The position numbers and the translations under genes are program-made. Below, one piece after another: positions 32,701-44,700 of a stretch of DNA of 64,000 nt (its first letter is position 1; every line of letters starts with the position of its first letter). The notes below the pieces were generated by a model, which was given only the letters and a program-made list of their open reading frames with translations, did not search any database and was not told the origin of the DNA. Origin of the DNA: Castor canadensis (Eukaryota > Chordata > Mammalia > Rodentia > Castoridae); assembly GCF_047511655.1 (NCBI RefSeq), contig NC_133386.1, positions 78,247,501 to 78,311,500 on the forward strand. Reading direction: 5' to 3'.

Positions 32701-35700
32701 GCAACCATATTCTTACCTGCCATTTTCTCACTATACCATTTCTGTGCACTAAAGATAGACGACAGCAAACAATGAAGAATCACTTTTTGAACTTTGCACT
32801 TAGATAACATATCGGAGATAAAACTAGGGAAGCCCTTTGCCGAGCTTTCTATTACTTTTGCCAGCTCAGTAAAAAGGAGAGTCAAAATTTCTATGCTCAT
32901 CATCTGCATGTTTCGATTGCCTATTAAGTCTTGTGTAGTGACCTTGACATGAGTTGGGTAATGGCTACGCATATAATATAAACAGAGGGAAATAAGGATT
33001 TCTATGTACATGGAACTACGGAAGTTATGATTTGAGTCCACTGGAATGTGACTATAAAAGTCTTTGCCCATGACAGAGATCCGGTGTCTGGCCAATAGAT
33101 TCTGAAGCAGAGACAACTGAGGAGTATATGCATTATTTACACTAGTGGTTGAAATGGCATTTACAAAAGAAACAGGGTTAGTTTTCAAGATGGCCTTGAT
33201 GGCAGAGAAAGCATACAGAGTCCTTGATGAATCATACAACTGGAGATACAGGAGCACATGTTGATACAGAGGATGGATGTTGAAATTGGGAGATTTCCGT
33301 GATCCTGGAGAACCCATATCACTCTCAATTTCAGAAATTTCTCCTTCTCCACAGCTATACCAATTCTCTAAATCCAGACCATCACTAAAGAAAATACTGG
33401 CTTGTTTGAGTTTTTCATTTGCAGTTTTTTTCTTGTCCTCATCCTTTTTCCTGGCAAGTTTCACTTTGGGTTTTGCTCCTGGTTGTTTACCTGATTCCTT
33501 AACAATTGTTTCTTTCTCTGAGACTTTTTCTGGTAATTTTTCTTTGAAGCTGAATTGGATACTACTGTGACTCCTCTGTCTAGATTTGGTTTCTGTGGAG
33601 GCAACAGAAGGATCATGGAGGGTTTGTGTGGTTCCTGAAATACAAGGTGAGGAGCTGTTTCTGGAGATTCCGTTTGCCAAGTACTCATGGCCTTCCTCTG
33701 AAGACACGGATGGAAACTGAAGACTTTCATTACTCAGAAAAGCACTCTGACTCTGCTGAGTGGATTGATCTTCGCTTTTAATCACCTCCTCACTTAGTTC
33801 TAAATCACTATCTTTTGGGGGAAGAGCTTCAATTTCTATCTCGGATGTAACTGACGCAGATTCTGCTTCAAGGCCACTTACAACTTTACGTATCAGGTCA
33901 AACACCACCTGTTGAACATCATCATCTGGAGAGCTTGCTTTTAGCATGTGAGAATCCTCTTGGGCATTTACATTTTCAGTATCAGCCTCATAACTCAAGT
34001 TGTCCCCAGCTGAGGACTGTGAACATCCAGAGTCAGAACTCTGAAGTATTTCTATCTGTTGGTCTGGAAGATCAAAATCAGACATAACCATTGGAATCGT
34101 CTCGCTACTGGTACTTAGGAGGGAAAGTCTGTCACTCAGTGGATTAACAGTGAGACTGAAATTTTCTATTTCATCCATGGTAAGTGGCTTTTCACTATTT
34201 TCTTTTGAGGCAATGAGTTGAACTTGGCTTACTGGCATATGACAAAAATAATAAGAGAGGAAGAAAACAAAAGGCATTAAAATAATTAAGAGGTAGAAAG
34301 GTAGACTGAATTCAAAATTTTAATCATTATTTTCACCACCTACTTACATTTTCTTATTAAAAATCACATTCTTATTTATCAATTCTTAGATCTTTAGAGT
34401 CAGAAATTATGTGAATGACTATAATTGAACTTAAAGAATGTAAAATAGTTTTAATTAAGGTAAAATAACTTAAATTAATGTAAAATAATTTTTTTAAATT
34501 AGCATACAAGGTTTCACTGTGTTAATTCCATAATTAAAATTTGTAACAGTGATAACAGCAAATTTAAAATGGGCAAAATATAAAAATTTATCTTCTTTCC
34601 ACAAAGTAAAACATTTTTTATTACAAATTAAAAATTTATTTTTCTACCCCTGTGATAATTCCCTATAGTTATACTGTTTCTAAGAATAGTATATAGTTAA
34701 ATATAAAAATAGATAATGTCCTTGATTTTAATAAAAATTCAATAAGTATGTATGAATTATATGTGTGAGACTGTAAACTGAGAGATAGTGAAAAGGGGAA
34801 GAAGAGATCACTACTTCTGTCTGAAGAGCTTTAAATTAGTAGGAGACCATAAACACATTTATTCACTTCTATAATTTTGGGGGCATATTAGGCTGATGAA
34901 ATTATTTTAGAAAAGGTAGAAGACTCAGTGCCATATACATAGTGCACACCAAACTACTACCCAATTCATAATACCACAGGGAAGGTCTGAGGCGGATTGC
35001 AGTGTGTGGGGGGGTGAGAATTCATCAGATAAGAAAGGACTGTGGCAGGTAAGGTGCTGTCACCAGGATGTTCTGGCAATAAGCAGGATAGAGTAAATTC
35101 TTATAATATCCAGGGTAAGCTAGAAAAGAAGCTGAACAGTGGAACCACAGCTCTGTACAACACACTAGGGCTGGAGTATGAGCATAATGGTTTGGTTCAA
35201 GCTTCACTGTTTACCAACTGTGGGACTTTGAAAAATCCACAGCTTTCTAAACATTAGCAATCTGCTTGGTAGAAGAGCCTTTTTATTACTAACCTCAGAG
35301 GATTATTTGTCAAGAGAGAGAAATAAGATATGAGTCTTTTGTTCCTGATAAAGGGCCCTTAGCATTACATAAAGGGTATCAATCAACAGTTTGTAAAGTA
35401 TGGACTTTGTAGTAATAATAATGAACACTTATCAAACCCTTATGATATACCAATCACTGTAGCAAACATATCACAATCACAACTACATCTAATGTTCATT
35501 ACAGAGCACTGAGTGGAGGATTTTGTTATTCCCCCTTTACACAGGAGGAAAATGACTCATCAAACAAAGTGTGTTACTGTAAATTCCCTGTGAAATGTCT
35601 ACAGAGCCTTTTCAGGACCCATATTGCTAAATAATTTCCAAACTGAAGAATGTCTCTCACCACAGCTGTGGCTGATTCCTCCCCTGAGAAAGGAAAAAAA

Positions 35701-38700
35701 TCACATGCAATTCTTGTGCCCATCACTGTTGTGCTCACATTTCACTTTAATAACTTAATTCTAAATAAAGGTGTTCTACTTCCACATGATATTCACCATT
35801 GCTGCAGGCAAAATTTTGCAAAAAATGCTTGTCACTCTCCTCTCCTGGATAACAGGGTGTCTTATTCCAATAACGTTCTGCTTGTACACGCTGCACTGAA
35901 ACCCTCTGAGTTTTTGGATGAAGCAGGAGCAATAGCAATGGTTCTAAAACTCTTGCAATATCATGTCTTTGTAGGACTTGGTTCAGCCAGGCTTGTCCCA
36001 CAGAGCTGGTAGAACCATCAAGACTGTTAAGGCTATCTAACATGATGAACAGTGACCTAAAATAAACACCAATAATTACAATAAAGCACAAAACACCTCT
36101 AATTGTAACAGTAATTTTTCTGCAATTAACATATTGTAAACTGTGTTTATTTTAAATTAACTATTTTATGGTAATCATAATTTAAATTTTGACCACAGTA
36201 ATTTTCAATCGTAATCTCAGTATATGCAATAAAAAAGGAGAAAACAGGGTTTTTTTTAAATATACTTATTTTTGAAATATCACAAGCATGCATTATGTTT
36301 ATAAGATAAACACTAAAGAATAGAAAAAGTCTTGTTTTAGCAACATAGTCTATTGAAATCATTACATACTAAAGCTTCTGCAAATCAACATTATTTGCAC
36401 ACTGGTCAGGGCTATCTTGCTTCCATTCTCTACAGGAGTCAAAGGTATGTTCATAATTCAAGGAAAGATCTTCTGCGAAAGACACGGAAGTATGATTTGG
36501 AATAGGAAAAACTGAGATTCAAATCTCTCATGGCATCTTGGGCAAGCAGCTTCTCTGGGCTTCCACTGTATCATTTGTAAGATAAGGGAAGGTGGTTGTC
36601 AAGTTAGAGACAAGTATTTGCATAGTACCTAGCTCAGGGGCTAGTTCATTGTAGGGATTCAAGACACGCTTCAGTAGTGACTTATTTAAAATTGGAAATG
36701 CTAGTCGAAAAAGCACCAGCTGAAATGACCACACACCTAATCTGAAGCTATGCTTTAAGCATAGATTTGTGGTCATTCTATGAGATGTACAGACGAGACT
36801 GCTAACTTATAACAATAAGATACTTATAAATGGCAGTTCCTTGGAAATTAATGCAAATCTGATATTTAAGGTATGAATCACTTCAGTTGATATTAGGACA
36901 AGACAAAAAGGAAAATTACTCTCAAGCAACTACAGGTTCTTTAAATTCATTGAGGGGGTTTGTCAGTGTTTTCAGTTACAGATTTTGGTTAAGTCCAGTT
37001 CATGGTGAAGATTGAGAATGATAGGTTGAGAAACACTTAAACAATATACTTTTTATATGTAGTTTCATCAAATGTGAACACAGACTCAAGAAGGCCATGC
37101 TCATTTCTGTATCCCTGGCACGTAGAATGGTGCTTGGCAAATAATAGGGACTTGATAAAGAGTGGTCCAATGAAGGGAAGGGGCACTGGGTACTCCAGAG
37201 ACTGTAAGGAAATCTGGTGGGTATGTGACACTGCCCTGCATTTCAATATAGCTTGGATTTTCAAATAACAAATAAATTTTGCATCACAAAATTTGTAAAT
37301 TTTTATTTCCTACTTTAGCCAATCTACATAGAGGATTCAAGAAGAGTCAACAAGAAGACATCTGATTGCAAAGTCTAATATACAGTGTAACCAACCTGTC
37401 AAAAGAACGTGCAAAAGATGACTTATTTATATGGAGATCCCTTGTCAGGTGCCAAAGAACTGCAAACTTTGCATGTGCTTCCATCCTTATTTTCTGAGGA
37501 GGAATGTGGAAGAGTAAACTATTTAATTCTCACTTGAAGATATCTAGTGATTCTAGTAAAACCAAATCAACAACTTAGGACTATTATGGTTAATGCCCAC
37601 AATTCAAGGGCACACTGTAATACACTTTTATTACATTTTTTTCTGTCTTTTCTTTTTTGGTGCTGAGGATCAAACCCAGGACCTCACACATGCTAGGCAA
37701 GTGTTCTACCACTGAGCTACATCCCAGCCCCTTTTATCACATTGTTTAATGAAAGTAGAAATAGAAAATACTGCTTCTGTAAAAACAGAAAACATTATCT
37801 CACAAACTATTACTTGGTTAAGATTTTATACTAGATCATTGCATGACAGAGAATAGAAGAAACTATTATGTCATGACATCTTGTATATACAAAGCACAAT
37901 TTTTCCCTCATTTTTCAAAATTAATGTACTCTTCCTCCCCAAAATTATACCTTAATCTCAACTGAAGTTCTACAAGAAAAATATTAAACCACTTTTGGAA
38001 TTATTCAGAAAAAGATTAGGAGTTAAAATAATGGACAGAACAATGTAGAATACATTATTTGGTATTAGATAAGGAACATATATGTAATATAAAACCAGTA
38101 AAAATTATGGCTTATTTAAAATTTTATTTCTGAACAACTTTGAATATGGTGAAGCAGAAATAGAATTGTAACATTTTCCTTGGAATAAACACTTTATTAC
38201 TCTCATTTACTCCTTCATGTTTCTCTTTGCTAAAATCTTCACTTACTCAACACAATGCCTTTTTAAATATGAACCATGCAAAATCACTAGCATTGGGTTT
38301 TAATACACATCCAAAATCTCCTCAATAAAATTAAATTTATATTGCAGAGCAGCATAGGAAGACAATAAACTTCATTAAATTACCTGAAGTTGCCAATCAA
38401 AATGATTCCCCCTACCCTGGCCCATCCAACAGGAGACAACATAATTGATTTATGTATTATTTCATATACATTAGGATACATAATTCTTACTCTGGATATT
38501 AAAATACAAACACAATAATCTCACATATTAGTATACAAATAACTTATGTATAACTTATAAATGTACTTTACACATGACTTCATTTATATACATTAGTAAA
38601 GGTATCTATCAGGCCTATAACTGAATCCAACGTTCTTCTTTAAATGATACAAGAATTTATACCAACAAAAACTTTAATCACCACTGCCCATACTGGTGTC

Positions 38701-41700
38701 TTGAACTAAGAAATAAATCAGATACTAACTATAATACAGAATTCCCTTAATTTACCTTTTAGAATAGTGTATATGTTAATCTGTATTTGTGTGTGTATAT
38801 ATGTAGGTATGTACACAATAAGAAGAGAAGGATTTACCTTATCTTTATGGGTTAGCTGATGACTTATAACATCCTCACAGATGCTAGAAGAAGGAACCAA
38901 GTTATGTAATTGATAAAACAGTTCCACACTCTTCTGGTGGTGCTGAGGTGTCCCATCTCCTAGTTGGTCCCATAAGATCAAAGCTACATGCTATAGAAAA
39001 TGATGCAAAGGGGACTGTGTTACAAAACCATTAACAGAAATTATTTAACAAACATTTCTTATTAGGTACAAACTACTACCTGATCTCTGACTGCCAGACC
39101 CAGAAGTTCTTTAATATGCACGGTACCATTGGGATGAGAATTAAAAGTAAAGCAGTCCATCAATCATATATGGGCTTCACACACATATATGAAATAGAAC
39201 AATGAAGCTTCTAGCAATTGTTTTAAGAGGGTGGGTAGGGCTTAGGGGGGCTGGTGGGGGCAATCTAACCAATGTACAATGTAATGCTATTCAGAATTGT
39301 CACAATGGATCCCCCTTGTACAATGACTATATCCTAATAAAAATGGTGGAGGGGGGAAGTAAAGCCTTCCACCTGCTTACTTTCTGGTCACCTAGATCCT
39401 TAGAACCTTTTATGACAGTCCTTTTCTTTTAAACATCAGAAATGCAATAGTCACTTTCTGGAGGGCACAGATAAGATCTCATATCACTATTTTAGTGATA
39501 TTTAGTAAAGTAATACTAGAATACATTTTTAATAGGACACAAATCTCATGTTAAATTCAATTTCATTTTTTATGATCATATGTTATATAGTAAAATAAAA
39601 CTCAGAGTCCAAATATCCAAATTACTTAAGACTTTCTTTTCCCTTTTTGAACTCAGGACCTCTGTGTGCTAGGCAAGTACTCTAGCTGTAGCACTTAGCT
39701 ACACCTCCAGCCCAATGAGTTTAAAGTAACTCATATGTGTCACACATGTGTTATCATGGCAATTGATATATAACAACATTAATAAGAATGCAAAAATCTT
39801 TAGAGTTCACAGAATGTTATAGGAATCAGCTCCAATGTAGCAGGGGGAAATTTCTGGAGGGTCACTATGACTTGAAATCAGATTTTTAAAACTTCTTTTG
39901 CAGCACTGGGGATAAAACCCAGGATCTTCCGCATGCCAGGTAAGTGTTTTACCCCTAAGCTGTATCCCCAGCCTTTGACTGTTTGAGATAGGATCTTACT
40001 ATGTAGCTCAGGCTGGCCTTTGAACTTATGATCTTTCTGTCTCCACTTCCAAGTGCTGGGATTACAGGTGTGTGCCACCATGCCTGACTAAAAAATGAAA
40101 CCAAACAAAACCTTTATATGTAAAAAGAACCTACCTGTTTAAGAAGTAATATAACCCAAATGTACCTGATGTTCTGTGTAGAAGATATCTATCCCACTGT
40201 GCTTTATTTTTCTGAATTACATACAACACAGATAATAATCAGACAATATAGAGTGTCAAAAAACTTTTCATGGGAGTTCTGAATAGATGAGATTTTACTC
40301 TATGAAAAGAAAAGTGTCATAGCCACATAATCTGGAAATAATCTACGGTATTAATGAACTTTCCTCTTTTTTAGTTGAAATTATTCCTCCATGGCTTCAG
40401 TGATCTATGTCAAGTAGCACACATGCAGTGATTATCTTAATCACATACAATCTGTATTTGTTAGACTTTACCTTGAAAAATTCAGTCTTCTCAACTATGT
40501 ACCTCAGATTGCCCTGGGTGAGGGGTGGTCTAATAACCACCGCTACTCTTCCCTGGTTTGGACTTAAGGGCTGTGCAGGCTCCATGCTGTTGATGTTTTC
40601 TCCAGTGACCATGGCCACAGACTGAGTCAGTCCCACCAGGTCCATGACTAGTGAAATAGCAACACTTTGAACACTGAAATCATCTGCTTGGTTGCAAGCA
40701 TTCATCAGAGTTTGCAGCCACTGTGGAGGCTGTACATGCTCACAGTCTGAAACAAAAAAAAGGGAAGCAATCAGAGTTCACCACTATTAATTATTTCACA
40801 CATACTTTTAAGCCAGTTTCAAATACACAAAGCAACTACTTCATCTTGATCTGTTAACAAAACCTAGTTACTCGCTTAGTTTATAGCTTTTAGAAAAATA
40901 TAGCAGTAAGAATTTCATAACCTTTTTTTCAATATACATTCTTCTCATGCCAAGTAATATAATCTACTTTCCTGTCCTGAAAGCAGTTTTTTTAAATAAA
41001 AAATTACCTAGTATTCATGGTACTCTGTGTGTATAAAAAAATTTAAATAAAAGCAAATACAAATAATGCTGTCATAAGAAAGGAAACTAGTGGAACTAAT
41101 GTTACATTACATTTCTCCAGAGATTTCCTTTTTTGTTTCTACTCACCTGCAAGCAAACTGTGAAAGCCACCAAAATCACAAAAATCTTCAAAAGCAGCAA
41201 TTTCCCCATAATGACTGTATTTCACTTAAATTTTTTTAAAAAAAATTAACTGGCTAAAAATCCTAACTTTAATATCTAAGAACATCTTTAAAAATAGCAT
41301 GCTAAATAAAATATTGGAATATAAATTAAACAGAGATGACCTTACCAGTCTCTAATTTTTCAGAACATAACTCTGATGTATGGTTCCCCTCAGCAATGTA
41401 AACTGGAAAACTTGAGCACTCTAAAAAGAGCTGACAGGCAGCAAGGAAGGCAGAAAGGTATTCTTTTGTAGTTTTTTGTTTACTTAGATTTCTCTCTTTT
41501 ATATCTCCTTGTGAATCCCTATCCCATTTTGAAGTCTCTCCCTGATGGTCTGAAGCCAAAGAAGAGTTACTCTGAATGACGTAGAGACTGATGAGTCTGG
41601 TAAGAAATTGTTGGACATACTCCAGGCAGCACTGCATTGCAGTCTTTTGGGCTGTCTTCCCACTTCGGGTTGCTGTCCCCTGAGTGACTATGGACGGGGG

Positions 41701-44700
41701 CTGGATGATGGTTTCTTCAGATCCCACAGTGGATGCTGTTTCTGTCTCAGAGGACGTGCTACCAATTGGGATAGTAGCGGCCCCCTGACCTTCACTTAGT
41801 TCTCTGTCAATGTCATCAGTTCCATCTGCCTGATACTGTATAAATTCAGTGAAGCCACTTTCTGATGATCGACTACTTGGTGGGTTTTCTCCATCTTCGA
41901 ACACTTCAATAGGGTTTTCCAGAGAAACTGATGGTACCTGGTAGAGATTTTTTAAAAAGCAAAAGGCTCATGAAAATGTCACAGGGAAACTCCCTGCGTA
42001 GCCACCTTAAACAAACAAAAATGTCATTTTTTTCCCTTTTACAAATCGGAGAATAGGAGGGTGGAACAGGGCCCATCTGGGGGGTTGGCATCAGTGTGTG
42101 GGGGGAGGTGGTGGTGAAAGGGTGTAGGAAAGTGAATATAGTGCAAATACGGTGTATACATAAATGTAAATGGAAAGATATCTCTTGAAACTATTCCAGG
42201 AATGGGGGGAGAGGGGATGAAGGAGAATGGTGGAGGGAGTGAATTCAAATATGATACATTGTAGGAACTTTTATAAATGCCACAATGTATCCCATCCCAG
42301 CACAACAATAAAAAATATTTTAAAAAACAAAGAGAAAAAAGCAAAAGACTCTGTTGGTATATATATATATATACACACACAAACAACAGAAATGGCCACT
42401 GTCTGAGAGAAGTTTTACATTAGATTATGTATAGCTTAACTCACATTCTGTTGAATCCTAAAGTAGTCCCTACACTGACTCATATTTATGATAATCAGTA
42501 GTACACACTGATATGGCTCTAATGAATACATTAGTATATATCCATTCACCAAGTATTTATTATGCATATCATAAGGTTAGGTTAAGATAAAAACAGACAC
42601 ACTCACACATATATAAATCTTTAAGATCTGTATCCTTATTTTCAAATGAGTAATAATTTGTTTAATCAAATTCATGAAATTATTTTACTAATGTCAAAAC
42701 TATGCAAAGAATGAGATAGTAAGGTTAAAAATGACATTTTAAAAATTAGAAATAAAATTTAACAAGTTATCTTCTCAGGACCACATGAATGTGAACTTTT
42801 GTCAACATGTGTAAAGTATCAATTAAATGTCTTTTTAAAATCCTACATGCTTTCAGTAAATACTGAACCATATTATGGCAGATCCTGCATTAGGCAGTAA
42901 GAATAAAAGAAATAGTTTATAACCTAGAGGGGAAGAGGTAATTATAATAATAAACAAACAAATGAACCAGTTCTTGAAGCAGAGTTAGAATTATTAACTT
43001 TTGAATTGTTAAAAAGGAGAGGCTAAGTATAATAATAAAGCATATTATCTGATTAAGTTTAAATAAACAAGTTGGTGCATATCATGAACTCCTTGGGCTA
43101 CTGTGCCAGAGTATAATTTATTTATTTTTCTTTATTCATTTATTCATATGTGTATACATTATTAGGGCCATTTCTCCCCCCTGCTCCTTCCCCCCTCCCC
43201 CACCCATCGCTTCCACACAGAACCTGTTCTGCCCTTTTCTCCAATTTTGTTGAAGAGTAGACATAAGCAATAATAAGAAAGACAAAGCGTTTTTGCTAGT
43301 TTAGATAAGGATAGCTATACAGAGAGATTCCTAGCATTGCTTCTATGCACAAGTGTATTAAAACCCAAATTGATTCATCTATACCTGACCTCTTCACTAC
43401 CCTTATTGACCTCTGTCTTTTTAAGGTTACTATATTAACTCCACTGCAGTGGGATGTCAAGTGCTTTCAAGTTTTCAGTTTCCTACCTATTCCCATTACT
43501 CCCATATGTGCTCTCCCCTTAGTGTGTGACCCAAGTCCAACAACATTACTGCATTTGCCCTAGATCTAAAGTCTGAATATGACGGAGAACATACAATTTT
43601 TGGTCTTTTGAGCCTGGCTAACCTCGCTCAAGGTGTTCTCCAGTTCCATCCATTTACTTGAGAATGATAAGATTTCATTCTTCCTCATGGCTGAACAAAA
43701 TTCCATTGAGTATAAATACCACATTTTCTTGTTACATTGTCGTAGTGGGGGATCTTGGCTGTTTCCATAACTTGGTTATTGTGAATAGTGCCGCAATAAA
43801 CATGGGTGTGCAAGTGCCTCTGTAGTAACCTGAGTCGCATTCCTTTGGGTATATCCCTAGGAGTAAGCTTGCTGGATCATATAGCAGATCTATGTTTAGA
43901 TTTTTAAGAAGCCTCCATATTTTTTTCCAGAGTGGTTGCACTAGCTTGCATTCCCACCAGCAGTGTATGAGGGTTCCTTTTTCTCCTCATCCTCGACAAC
44001 ACCTGTTGTTGGTGGTGTTTTGGATTATGGCTATTCTAACAGGGGTGAGGTGGAATCTTAGTGTGGTTTTATTTGCATTTCCTTTACAGCCAGAGATGGT
44101 GAGCATTTTTTCATGTGTTTTTTGGCCATTTGGATTTCTTCTTTTGAAAAAGTTCTGTTTAGTTCAGTTGCCCATTTCTTAATTGGTTCATTGATTTTGG
44201 GACAGTTTAGTTTTCTGAGCTCCCTGTACATTCTGGTTGTCAGTCCTTTGTCTGATGTATACCTGGCAAATATTTTCTCCCACTCTGAGGGTAGTCTCTT
44301 CAGTTTAGAGACCATATCTTTTGTTGTGCAGAGGCTTTTTAATTTTATGTAGTCCCATTTGTCCATCCTTTCTCTTAGTTGCTGAGCTGCTGGGGTTCTA
44401 TTGAGGAAGTCCTTGCCTATACCTATTATTTCCAGAGTATTCCCTGCTCTTTCCTGTACTAACTTCAGAGTTTGGGGTCTGATATTAAGGTCCTTGATCC
44501 ATTTTGAGTTGGTACTTGTACAGGGTGATAGACATGGATCTAGTTTCAGTTTTTTGCAGGCAGATAACCACTTTTCCCAGCAGTTTTTGTTGAAGAGGCT
44601 GTCTTTTCTCCATCTTATAGTTTTGGTGCCTTTGTCAAAAAAAAGGTGGGCATAGCTGCGAGGAGTCATATCTGGGTCCTCTATTCTGTTCCACTGGTCT

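Noticed and set aside
33277..33570. 97-codon plus-strand ORF opposite DOP1A W13
   Set aside because: Shadow frame of the large exon on the other strand.
32238..34277. 679-codon ORF as an intronless gene
   Set aside because: It is one large DOP1A exon (32242-34231); the first ATG lies upstream of a good acceptor and the ORF end lies past the donor. Both sides continue in frame with other DOP1A exons.
41147..41214. Cassette exon using the nearer AG (ATACAG before TCATTATG)
   Set aside because: That start would not fit the single G carried over from W8; the AG ten bases further gives correct phase.
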